Below are positions 16,022-22,893 of a stretch of DNA of 25,878 nt, piece by piece. A program made the position numbers and the translations under genes. Source of the DNA: CAYZHV01 sp964478055 (GTDB lineage Bacteria > Spirochaetota > Spirochaetia > DSM-27196 > Alkalispirochaetaceae); the NCBI GenBank assembly GCA_964478055.1, contig CAYZHV010000024.1, positions 1 to 25,878 of the forward strand. Direction: 5' to 3'. The notes under the pieces are model-generated. The model ran no database searches and was not told the origin of the DNA. It saw nothing but the letters and a program-made list of their open reading frames with translations. The number at the start of each line of letters is the position of its first letter. The first letter of the stretch is position 1.

Positions 16022-16879
16022 ATGAAAAAGATGGTTACGATCGCAGCGACGCTGCTAATTGCCCAAACCGTTCTCTTTGCCGGCGGCAACCAGGAGGGAG
16101 GCGGGTCCGGCGCTCTCCGGCTCTCCATGGGAGGTTCGACGACGATGGAACCAATTATGACAACCGCCATGGAGGTGTACCGGACGGAGGTTGAGACCGC
16201 GGCGGAACTCTCCTACGACGCCCAGGGTTCGACGATGGGTATCCAGGGCGTGCTTAACGGCATTTTCGATCTTGGAGGTTCGAGTCGCGCTCTTCTGCCG
16301 AGTGAGCGGGAGCAGGGGGTTGAGTCCACCACCGTGGCTATCGACGGTCTCGCGGTTATTGTCCACGACTCGGTTCCGATTGATGACCTGACCATCGAGC
16401 AGATTGCGGCGATCTTTGTTGGCGAGGTGCGGAATTGGAGCCGCCTCGGTGGCCCGGACGAAGAGATCGTGGTGGTCAACCGCGACGAGGCTTCCGGTAC
16501 CCTCGGAGCCTTTGAGTTTATCGTACTCGAAAGCACCTACGGTGACGATGCGCGCTTCATTCGAAACGCCTTGGTTACCGAAAGCGACGGTAACATGGCG
16601 ACCATGGTCAGTCAGACTCCTTACGCAATCGGTTACGCTTCTATGCGTACGATTACTCGGGTTGAAGAGTCTGGAGGAAAGGCGCTTACGATCAACGGCA
16701 TTGAGAATACACCTGAGACCGTAATGACCGGACAGTATCCGATCACTCGCCCCCTGAATCTGATCACCTACGGAGAACCGCGAGGAGACGCTACACTCTT
16801 CATCGAGTTTCTTCGGGGGAATCGAGGCCAGGAGATCGTCCGAGAGGTCGGATTCCTCCCCGTCTCGGCGGCGCAGTAG
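16022..16879 (+). CDS. pstS: Phosphate ABC transporter substrate-binding protein
   Basis: 285 aa. The signal peptide 1-20 is cleaved at LFA before GGNQEGGG; there is no lipobox Cys, so it is a soluble periplasmic protein. Phosphate-contact motifs of the PstS family are present: GGSTTM (37-42), GGSSRAL (85-91) and NRDEASGT (153-160). The family pattern LTIEQIAAIFVGEVRNWSRLGG is at 123-144 and TPYAIGYASM follows later. It captures phosphate in the periplasm for PstC/PstA. First of four pst genes and the likely acceptor of substrate brought in by the upstream receptor. The start is preceded by GAGGAG with 7-nt spacing. Confidence 0.92.
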   Translation: MKKMVTIAATLLIAQTVLFAGGNQEGGGSGALRLSMGGSTTMEPIMTTAMEVYRTEVETAAELSYDAQGSTMGIQGVLNGIFDLGGSSRALLPSEREQGVESTTVAIDGLAVIVHDSVPIDDLTIEQIAAIFVGEVRNWSRLGGPDEEIVVVNRDEASGTLGAFEFIVLESTYGDDARFIRNALVTESDGNMATMVSQTPYAIGYASMRTITRVEESGGKALTINGIENTPETVMTGQYPITRPLNLITYGEPRGDATLFIEFLRGNRGQEIVREVGFLPVSAAQ

Positions 16880-16918
16880 CATACGCTATGCACAATCCAC
16901 GAGGAAGGATCGGGTAGA

Positions 16919-17854
16919 GTGCCATCTCTCATACGTAGGCGAATGGAGTCGGCGGTACAGAAGGTTCTATTCCTGTGTGCTGGGCTCTCAGTCCTAAGCG
17001 TCCTGTTTATCACCCTCTTCATTCTCTGGGAGGGGCTCCCGCTATTCTTTGTTCGGTTCGGCGACTATCCGCCGCCAACGCTTTGGGAGTTTCTCTTTGG
17101 AACCGAGTGGTTTCCCACGGATGATCCGCCGCAATTTGGAATTCTTCCCTTTGTCGTTGCTTCCTTGATGGTAACAGCCGGCGCGTTGATTCTCGCGGTG
17201 CCCATCGGTGTTTCGGTGGGGGTTTTTATCTCGGAAATGGCTCGGGGTCGCGCTCAGAAGGTCCTGAGGAGCACGACGGAAATCCTCGCGGGGATCCCGT
17301 CGGTTGTATACGGCTTTTTCGGGGTGATGATGATCGGGTTCTTTCTCGGCAACTTCGAAAATCCCTTGGTGAACTACAACGCCTTTTCGGCGATGGTGAT
17401 TCTGGCGGTGATGACCCTCCCGACGATCATAAACATCACCGCAGTTTCATTGCAGGCAGTGCCGAAGGAGTACCGTGACGGTTCTTTTGCCCTTGGTTCG
17501 ACGGACTGGCAGACGATTTGGCGAGTTCTCATTCCTGCGGCCAAGAGCGGTATCGTAACGGGTATTATTCTCGGGATGGGACGCGCTGTCGGTGAGACCA
17601 TGGCAGTTCTGATGGTTGCCGGAAACCAACCGACCATGCCAATGGACGGGATTCGCTCCCGAGTTAGGACGCTTACGATGGCGGTGGTCAACGATATGGG
17701 CTACGCCGCGGAGGACCATCGTGTGGCTCTCTTTGCGACGGCGGTGGTGCTATTCTTTTTCATCCTCCTTCTAAACGTCACCACACAACTGATTTCTCAC
17801 CGCGCAAAGCGGCAACAGGTACCTACGGATGTCCTACCGACTAGCGGAACGTAA
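16919..17854 (+). CDS. pstC: Phosphate ABC transporter permease PstC
   Basis: 311 aa, GTG start with GAGGAAGG 10 nt upstream; ATG 16943 is an alternative. Six membrane helices of the standard PstC permease. The cytoplasmic coupling (EAA) loop is visible: AVPKEYRDGSFALGSTDWQTIWRVLIPAAKSGIVTGIILGMGRAVGETMAVLM. Residues 35-75 form the usual short periplasmic segment (PPTLWEFLFGTEWFPTDDPPQFG). It pairs with PstA to form the inner-membrane phosphate channel. Unlike PstA in this operon it is normal size. It overlaps pstA by 26 bp. Confidence 0.9.
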   Translation: MPSLIRRRMESAVQKVLFLCAGLSVLSVLFITLFILWEGLPLFFVRFGDYPPPTLWEFLFGTEWFPTDDPPQFGILPFVVASLMVTAGALILAVPIGVSVGVFISEMARGRAQKVLRSTTEILAGIPSVVYGFFGVMMIGFFLGNFENPLVNYNAFSAMVILAVMTLPTIINITAVSLQAVPKEYRDGSFALGSTDWQTIWRVLIPAAKSGIVTGIILGMGRAVGETMAVLMVAGNQPTMPMDGIRSRVRTLTMAVVNDMGYAAEDHRVALFATAVVLFFFILLLNVTTQLISHRAKRQQVPTDVLPTSGT

Positions 17855-19553
17855 GAATAACCGCAAAGAGCGGCCTCGAGTAACGGAGCACACGAGGGTT
17901 GTGAGGCGGCAGGATTGGATCGCCAAGGCACTGATCTGGGGCGCCGCGGGAGTAACGATCACGCTCCTCGTGCTCATCGTTGGCTACATTCTGGTCAACG
18001 GGCTCTACACGCGAACCGACAGAACGAGCGAGTTCCTTCCCTACGAGCAGGAGTCAGTCGCTGCCGGGGAGGGGCCGGAATCACAGTTCGCGATTGTAGT
18101 CAATCCGTCACTCCGGATGCGCAGCATCACCTATGCGGAATTGCGGGAAATCTACCTCGGCCTCAACGGATACTGGGGATATTTGAGTGGGCAGAATCGG
18201 AACATCGTTCCTTTCGTTGGCGGAGATGAAGGGTTTGTTGGAGAGGTCCGTAGCTACCTTATCGGACCTTCCGGCTCCTTCGGGCCAAGGACGGAGCGTC
18301 TTCAGTCGGCGGAGCGGATGGTAGAGCAGGTCGCCTCCGAGGAGGGGGCGTTGGCGATAGTCCCGCGTACGTGGGCGGTTGGCCAGGATGATGTGGAAAT
18401 ACTCGCTCTTCGACAGATTAACGTCGTTGTGCATCCCGAGGTAGTGGCGCTGCAAGCGGGACGACGACTCGACAGCATCGATCAGAAGCAACTCCGTTCG
18501 CTCTTTGTGGGAGATGCGGAAGCGTGGGCGGAGGTTAACGGCCCATCCATCGAGATAGAGCCCGCCAATCCTGCTGAAAGCTTCCAAGGGGTGTATGAAC
18601 CGCTTCCGGTTGTGCCCGTGGTCTTTTCAGAGTCCGCTCCGGAGCGGTTTGAGGTGGCTAGGGTAACGCTTTCTACGACGGCGTTTTCCGAGAAGACGAT
18701 CTTTGTCGACACCTTGGAACAACTCGTTTCGACCGTGCAAAGCACTCCGGGTTCGGTTGCTCTTGTTCGCGGGTCGGACCTGAATGAGGCTGAGTTGGAG
18801 ACCCTTGAGGTAGAATTCGTAACCCACTCGGCAAACCTTCGACCCTCGTTTTTCGTGGAGGCGCCAAGCCGTGCCGGGGCAGTCGGTGGGATTAGCACGA
18901 TCATTCTGAACACCATTGTCATGGTGCTCTTCGTTCTGGGAATCGCTACGCCCATCGGCGTCTCTGCGGCGGTCTACCTTGTGGAGTACGCCAAGCAGGG
19001 GAGGCTCCTCACGGTGCTGCGTATCGGCACTGACACTCTTGCAGGCATCCCATCGATCATCTTCGGGCTCTTCGGCATGGTCTTTTTTTCCCAGTTTCTA
19101 GGACTCCAAACGGGACTGCTCGCGGGGTCGTTCACGCTGACTCTCATGATTCTTCCCACGGTAGTGCGAACTAGCGAGGAGGCGCTTCGGAGTGTTCCAC
19201 GGGAGATACGGGAGGGGAGCCTCGCATTGGGGGCGACCAAGCTCCAGACGATTATCCGCACGGTAATACCGGCGGCCTCCCCGGGGATTCTAACCGGGGT
19301 CATTCTCGGCATCGGTCGAGCAGTGGGAGAGACGGCGGCGTTGCTTTTCACCATGGGGAGCAATCTGGCGCTCGTCCGGAGCCTGAACTCCCCGATTCGG
19401 GTGCTTTCGGTGCATCTCTATCTTCTCATTCGGGAGAATATTTCCATACCTAACGCCTTTGCCACGGCAACAGTTCTCATAATTATCGTCTTTCTGGTCA
19501 ACTACGCGACGCGGCGACTCATTAGTCGCATGTACGCTATGGGCGCCACCTAG
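17829..19553 (+). CDS. pstA: Phosphate ABC transporter permease PstA with inserted PstS-like tandem lobes
   Basis: 574 aa, about twice the usual 280-300 aa. TM1 is at about 33-57. Residues 87-184 and 197-340 are soluble and each resembles a lobe of a phosphate-binding protein: FAIVVNPSLRMRSITYAELREIYLG...YWGYLSG with GALAIVP, and INVVVHPEVV...LDSIDQKQLRSLFVGDAEAW with GSVALVRG. Both match the PstS pattern AVIVHDSVPIDDLTIEQIAAIFVG (111-134). The phosphate-gripping RDEASGT loop of PstS reads GGDEGFV in lobe 1, so phosphate binding is doubtful. From about 350 the normal PstA permease follows, with coupling loop SVPREIREGSLALGATKLQTIIRTVIP. Extended PstA proteins (DUF3333) exist in proteobacteria; whether this is related is unclear. 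GTG 17901 is an alternative start. Confidence 0.85.
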   Translation: MSYRLAERKNNRKERPRVTEHTRVVRRQDWIAKALIWGAAGVTITLLVLIVGYILVNGLYTRTDRTSEFLPYEQESVAAGEGPESQFAIVVNPSLRMRSITYAELREIYLGLNGYWGYLSGQNRNIVPFVGGDEGFVGEVRSYLIGPSGSFGPRTERLQSAERMVEQVASEEGALAIVPRTWAVGQDDVEILALRQINVVVHPEVVALQAGRRLDSIDQKQLRSLFVGDAEAWAEVNGPSIEIEPANPAESFQGVYEPLPVVPVVFSESAPERFEVARVTLSTTAFSEKTIFVDTLEQLVSTVQSTPGSVALVRGSDLNEAELETLEVEFVTHSANLRPSFFVEAPSRAGAVGGISTIILNTIVMVLFVLGIATPIGVSAAVYLVEYAKQGRLLTVLRIGTDTLAGIPSIIFGLFGMVFFSQFLGLQTGLLAGSFTLTLMILPTVVRTSEEALRSVPREIREGSLALGATKLQTIIRTVIPAASPGILTGVILGIGRAVGETAALLFTMGSNLALVRSLNSPIRVLSVHLYLLIRENISIPNAFATATVLIIIVFLVNYATRRLISRMYAMGAT

Positions 19554-19562
19554 GAGCGAACA

Positions 19563-20318
19563 ATGAAGCACACAAAAATCGAAGTACGAAACCTCAGTCT
19601 CTACTACGGAGAGTTCCGGGCGCTTACAGATGTTTCGATGGATATTTTCGAGCGACAGATAACAGCTCTCATCGGCCCCTCGGGCTGTGGAAAGTCCTCC
19701 TTTCTTCGGGTAATCAATCGATTGAATGATACCATCGACGGAGTCTCGGTCAGGGGCAGCGTGCGGTACGAGGGTAGCGACGTGTACGCTGAGTACGATG
19801 TAATCGAGCTACGAAAGCGAGTGGGCATGGTCTTCCAGAAGCCGAACCCCTTTCCTATGTCGGCCTACGACAACGTTGCCTACGGGCCGAGAGTTCATGG
19901 CACCACCCGGCGGGACGACCTCGATATTATTGTTGAGCGGAGTTTGAAACAGGCGGCGCTCTGGGATGAGGTGAAGGATAGGCTTCGCGAGCCGGCTCTG
20001 AGTCTTTCCGGTGGTCAGCAGCAGCGGCTCTGTATCGCCCGGGCAATCGCGGTGGAGCCAGACGTCATCCTCATGGACGAACCCACCAGCGCCTTGGACC
20101 CGATTTCGACAACGAAGATCGAAGACCTGATTGTCGAGCTCACCGAAAAGTACACCCTAGTCGTGGTTACCCACAACCTGCAGCAGGCGGGTCGAATCGC
20201 CGGCCGCACCGCGTTCTTCTTGAACGGCGAGGTGATCGAAGAGGGCGAGACGACACAGATCTTTTTCAATCCGCAGCAGCCTCAGACGGAAGCGTACATC
20301 TCAGGCCGTTTCGGCTAA
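19563..20318 (+). CDS. pstB: Phosphate ABC transporter ATP-binding protein
   Basis: 251 aa, standard PstB length. Walker A GPSGCGKS is at 38-45, the PstB-typical VFQKPNPFPMS follows, the ABC signature LSGGQQQR is at 148-155, and Walker B VILMDEP at 168-174 with catalytic Glu173. The H-loop is in VVVTHNLQQA. It hydrolyses ATP to drive phosphate import through PstC-PstA. AGGAG precedes ATG 19563, 9 nt after the pstA stop. It is the last gene of the block: no phoU or phoB/phoR follows, and the next gene is on the opposite strand. Confidence 0.94.
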   Translation: MKHTKIEVRNLSLYYGEFRALTDVSMDIFERQITALIGPSGCGKSSFLRVINRLNDTIDGVSVRGSVRYEGSDVYAEYDVIELRKRVGMVFQKPNPFPMSAYDNVAYGPRVHGTTRRDDLDIIVERSLKQAALWDEVKDRLREPALSLSGGQQQRLCIARAIAVEPDVILMDEPTSALDPISTTKIEDLIVELTEKYTLVVVTHNLQQAGRIAGRTAFFLNGEVIEEGETTQIFFNPQQPQTEAYISGRFG

Positions 20319-20348
20319 TAGCCGGCGGTCGTCGGAACTCGCGGTTCC
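20312..20348. terminator. Possible short hairpins between convergent pstB and HU-fusion gene
   Basis: CGGCT-AAT-AGCCG (20312-20324) spans the pstB stop, and GGAAC-TCGCG-GTTCC (20334-20348) follows. Stems are only 5 bp with no U tract. The position between convergent 3' ends is the main support. Confidence 0.35.
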
Positions 20349-20358
20349 AAGGCAGCGG

Positions 20359-21246
20359 CTACTCCTCCTCTCCCTCGGAGTCCCCGGCGATCCGTTCGAC
20401 CGGGGTACGGCTTGCCCGATCCTTGACCGAGCTGGAGAAGGAGAATTTTGGTACCGGCTGGGCGGGCTTGGCGGGAATGGTGATCTCCTCCCCCGTGGCC
20501 GGGTTGCGGCCGACTCGCGCCTTTTGAGCTCCTCGGACGCCTAACTGCAGCTTACCGAGACGGCCGACTGAGACGCGCTCTCCGAGGAGGGCGCCGGACT
20601 CCACCGTGGCGAGATAGTCGTCGATAACCGCCCGGGCGAGCTTCTGGGTGACCTGGTTTCGAGCGGCCACGTACTGTACCATGGACTTCATGGTAAAGTG
20701 GTCGATCTCGCCGGGATGTTCCAGGGAGACGCTCTGGTTCGCCTTTACAAAGCCGTTGGTGAGAAAGATTGTCGCCTGCCGGAGCCGCTCGAGTTGCTCG
20801 GCGGCCTCCAGGGATGGATCGAAACTCGCCACGGTTAGGAGGCTCGAGGTTTTCTCGATGGAGCTACCCTTGAAGAGGGCGGGCTTGTCCGGTACCAACG
20901 GCTCTGCCAGGGTGATCCCTTCTTCCCGGAGGATGGAGGGGACGTCCTTTCGAAGCTTTATACTTGCGTACTCCAGAGAGCGACCCCCGTTTCTGTCGGG
21001 TCCGAGGGTAATAAGGGAGCCGGAGTAGGTGAGAATTAGAGCGCCTCGCGGATCCTCCTGTTCCAAGCGCTCTTCGCGACTCATGTCCAGGGCCTCCACC
21101 TGCTCCTGGAAGAGCCGCTCTTTGGTGATCCAGTTCTCGGTGATACGCGCTAAGGACTCTTCACCCTGGGGTAAACCGGAATTTGCAGTGAGTGTGCGCA
21201 GGTGTTCCTGGATCTTTTCGGGTAGGGCATCGAATTGGGCGCTCAT
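20359..21246 (-). CDS. Unknown-family N-terminal domain fused to a C-terminal HU/IHF-type DNA-binding domain
   Basis: 295 aa, AGGAGG upstream of ATG 21246. Residues 1-175 belong to a family I do not recognise, with motifs PEKIQEHLRTLT, GALILTYSGSLITLGP (68-83) and YASIKLRKDVP (93-103). Residues about 188-276 match HU/IHF: a helical part (QVTQKLARAVIDDYLATVESGALLGERVSV), GRLGKLQLG, and the DNA-binding-arm motif RNPATGEEITIPAK (247-260), then PKFSFSSSVKD. HU proteins bend and bind DNA as dimers, so this protein may be a nucleoid-associated or regulatory factor. The acidic tail (DSEGEEE) is unusual. It is divergent from a paralogue of its own N-terminal domain. The HU call is firm; the function of the N-terminal domain is unknown. 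Confidence 0.78.
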   Translation of the reverse strand: MSAQFDALPEKIQEHLRTLTANSGLPQGEESLARITENWITKERLFQEQVEALDMSREERLEQEDPRGALILTYSGSLITLGPDRNGGRSLEYASIKLRKDVPSILREEGITLAEPLVPDKPALFKGSSIEKTSSLLTVASFDPSLEAAEQLERLRQATIFLTNGFVKANQSVSLEHPGEIDHFTMKSMVQYVAARNQVTQKLARAVIDDYLATVESGALLGERVSVGRLGKLQLGVRGAQKARVGRNPATGEEITIPAKPAQPVPKFSFSSSVKDRASRTPVERIAGDSEGEEE

Positions 21247-21323
21247 TGGGGCCTCCTGGATTTGGAATTCACTCCGACTTCGTCATAGATTGAGTATAAC
21301 ACGCAGTAAGAAGGAGCTACACA
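21247..21323. promoter_or_regulatory. Divergent promoter region between the two paralogues
   Basis: This 77-bp gap carries the ribosome-binding sites of both genes (AGGAGG on the minus strand near 21252-21257, AAGGAG on the plus strand at 21311-21316). AGTATAAC at 21293-21300 contains a plus-strand TATAAC and a minus-strand TATACT, so -10 boxes of the two directions may overlap. No convincing -35 boxes were found. Shared control of both genes is plausible. Confidence 0.4.
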
Positions 21324-21854
21324 ATGGGAGAAATGCTAGAGAAGATTCCTGAAAAGGTACGTGATCACATCCGGAGCATAGCGGCGGGGTCCGGACTACC
21401 CGAGGGCGAAGAGGCGGTGGAGGCTATTGCCGGCGCCTGGTTGGAAAAGAAAGAGATCTTCGAGAAGCAGATAGCCGAGTCCGGAATGGAGGAGGTGGAC
21501 GAGCTTCCTCATGATTCTGAGAACGGGGCTCTTCTCATGACCTACTCCGGGTCTCTGCTGACGATCGGTCCCCTGGAGGACGACCTGCGACGGGTCGAGT
21601 ATCGAAGCATTGGTCTCCGACAGGATGTGCCTGAGAGCGCGGAGATGGAAGAGAGCAAACTGAAGGAAGACGTTGCCGTCGACGAGGTCGCCAGTTTTGA
21701 CCCGGGTCCGATCAAGCAGAGTTCGGCGATCTTCAAGATTGCGGTTCCGAAGGAGGAGCTCTCTCCGGAAGAAGAGACTGAGCTTCTTGCCAGCCTGACC
21801 CAGGTTGTGACGCAGGAGTTCATTGACGTGAACAAGACTGTCGCTGCGGACTGA
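21324..21854 (+). CDS. Unknown-family protein, paralogue of the HU-fusion N-terminal domain
   Basis: 176 aa, acidic, no signal peptide or membrane segment. It aligns without gaps to the divergent HU-fusion protein for the first 103 residues: PEKVRDHIRSIA, SGLPEGEEA, GALLMTYSGSLLTIGP at 68-83 and YRSIGLRQDVP at 93-103. It aligns more loosely to about residue 172, where it stops just before the HU domain would begin. The family function is unknown. It starts the phospho-signalling operon: its TGA overlaps the ATG of the metallophosphoesterase by 1 bp. A regulatory or adaptor role, perhaps pairing with the HU-fused copy, is inference only. Confidence 0.7.
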   Translation: MGEMLEKIPEKVRDHIRSIAAGSGLPEGEEAVEAIAGAWLEKKEIFEKQIAESGMEEVDELPHDSENGALLMTYSGSLLTIGPLEDDLRRVEYRSIGLRQDVPESAEMEESKLKEDVAVDEVASFDPGPIKQSSAIFKIAVPKEELSPEEETELLASLTQVVTQEFIDVNKTVAAD

Positions 21855-22885
21855 TGTCCACCCTGCACGACCTCGAGTCCCGGTTGGAAGAGCTTGCCCA
21901 GGCGACCGCTCCGCCGGAGCCGGAGGAGCTCACCGAAACGATGAGCGCCGGCGTTGCGGCGCTCCGGGAGGAGGGAGATAGCGTTCGGCCGGCGGACGGC
22001 AGTGGTGAGCCCGGGGGAGTGGTTCATCTCGTCCGGGATATCCCCACGGTGGTTGTTCCGGACATCCACGCCCGAAGAGAGCTCATTATCGCGCTGATGA
22101 ACTTCCCCCTTCATAGCTGGGGGGTAGAGCTTCGGCTGATCGAAGCCCTCGCCGAGGCTCAGGCGCAGATCGTCTTTGTGGGCGACTACGTCCACGCCGA
22201 GGCCCGGGCTATCCAACGATGGTCCCGGGCGTTCGAGGAGTACCAGTCGGGATTCAAGCGGCACGAAGCCATGGACCAGGAGATGGTTGAGAGCCTCGGA
22301 GTACTCCAGATGGTGGCGAGTCTCAAGGACTCCTTTCCTCTTATGGTCCATGGACTGAAGGGAAATCACGAGAACATAGCCAATGAACACCGTGATGGTA
22401 ACTACCCTTTTCGGAAGTTCGTTCTCGAGGGGTCGATGGTAGCGGAGTATATGGAGCGCTTCTACCCGGGAAGCGGCTTCTCCTCGGTCTATGAGTTCGA
22501 AAAGAACCTCCCCTTACTCACCGTGGGTAATCGCTTTCTTGTAAGCCACGCCGAGCCAGCCCGCGCCTTTACCCCGGAGGAGATTATTAACTACCGGGGT
22601 AACGAGGAGGTGGTTGCTGGCCTCACCTGGACGGCGAACGACGAGGCCGCTCGTGGAAGCGTACAGGAGATGCTCCACTCCTTTCTCGGGCCCCAGGTCG
22701 GCATGGACGCCTACTACTTCGGAGGCCATCGACCTATCGAGAGCCGGTACAACCTGCGGGCTCAGGGCGCCTACGTTCAGCTGCACAATCCGGAGCGGTT
22801 TATCGCCGCTATTCTCCCCGCGTCTGGGGAGATCGATCTGGAGCGGGACGTGGAAGAGCTGCCCCAGCCGGAAGGCGAAAGGTAG
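21854..22885 (+). CDS. PP1/PP2A-like metallophosphoesterase
   Basis: 343 aa. Calcineurin-type metal ligands are in order: PDIH (Asp70, His72), GDY (Asp111), GNHE (Asn171, His172), SHAEP (His232) and GGH (His292). The second motif reads GDYVHAEAR where protein phosphatases usually have GDxVDRG. The metal-binding Asp is kept, but the downstream Asp-Arg pair is altered and the 60 residues after it are an unusual helical insert. It may dephosphorylate Ser/Thr on proteins or act on small phosphoesters. Its position next to a Ser/Thr kinase and an FHA protein favours protein dephosphorylation. Residues 1-60 are a helical, low-conservation lead. It is translationally coupled to the gene before it. 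Confidence 0.8.
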   Translation: MSTLHDLESRLEELAQATAPPEPEELTETMSAGVAALREEGDSVRPADGSGEPGGVVHLVRDIPTVVVPDIHARRELIIALMNFPLHSWGVELRLIEALAEAQAQIVFVGDYVHAEARAIQRWSRAFEEYQSGFKRHEAMDQEMVESLGVLQMVASLKDSFPLMVHGLKGNHENIANEHRDGNYPFRKFVLEGSMVAEYMERFYPGSGFSSVYEFEKNLPLLTVGNRFLVSHAEPARAFTPEEIINYRGNEEVVAGLTWTANDEAARGSVQEMLHSFLGPQVGMDAYYFGGHRPIESRYNLRAQGAYVQLHNPERFIAAILPASGEIDLERDVEELPQPEGER

Positions 22886-22893
22886 CGACTCCC

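Noticed and set aside
16055..16882. A 275-codon open frame on the minus strand opposite pstS.
   Set aside because: The plus strand is an unambiguous PstS with all family motifs. The antisense frame has no recognisable domain or start signal.
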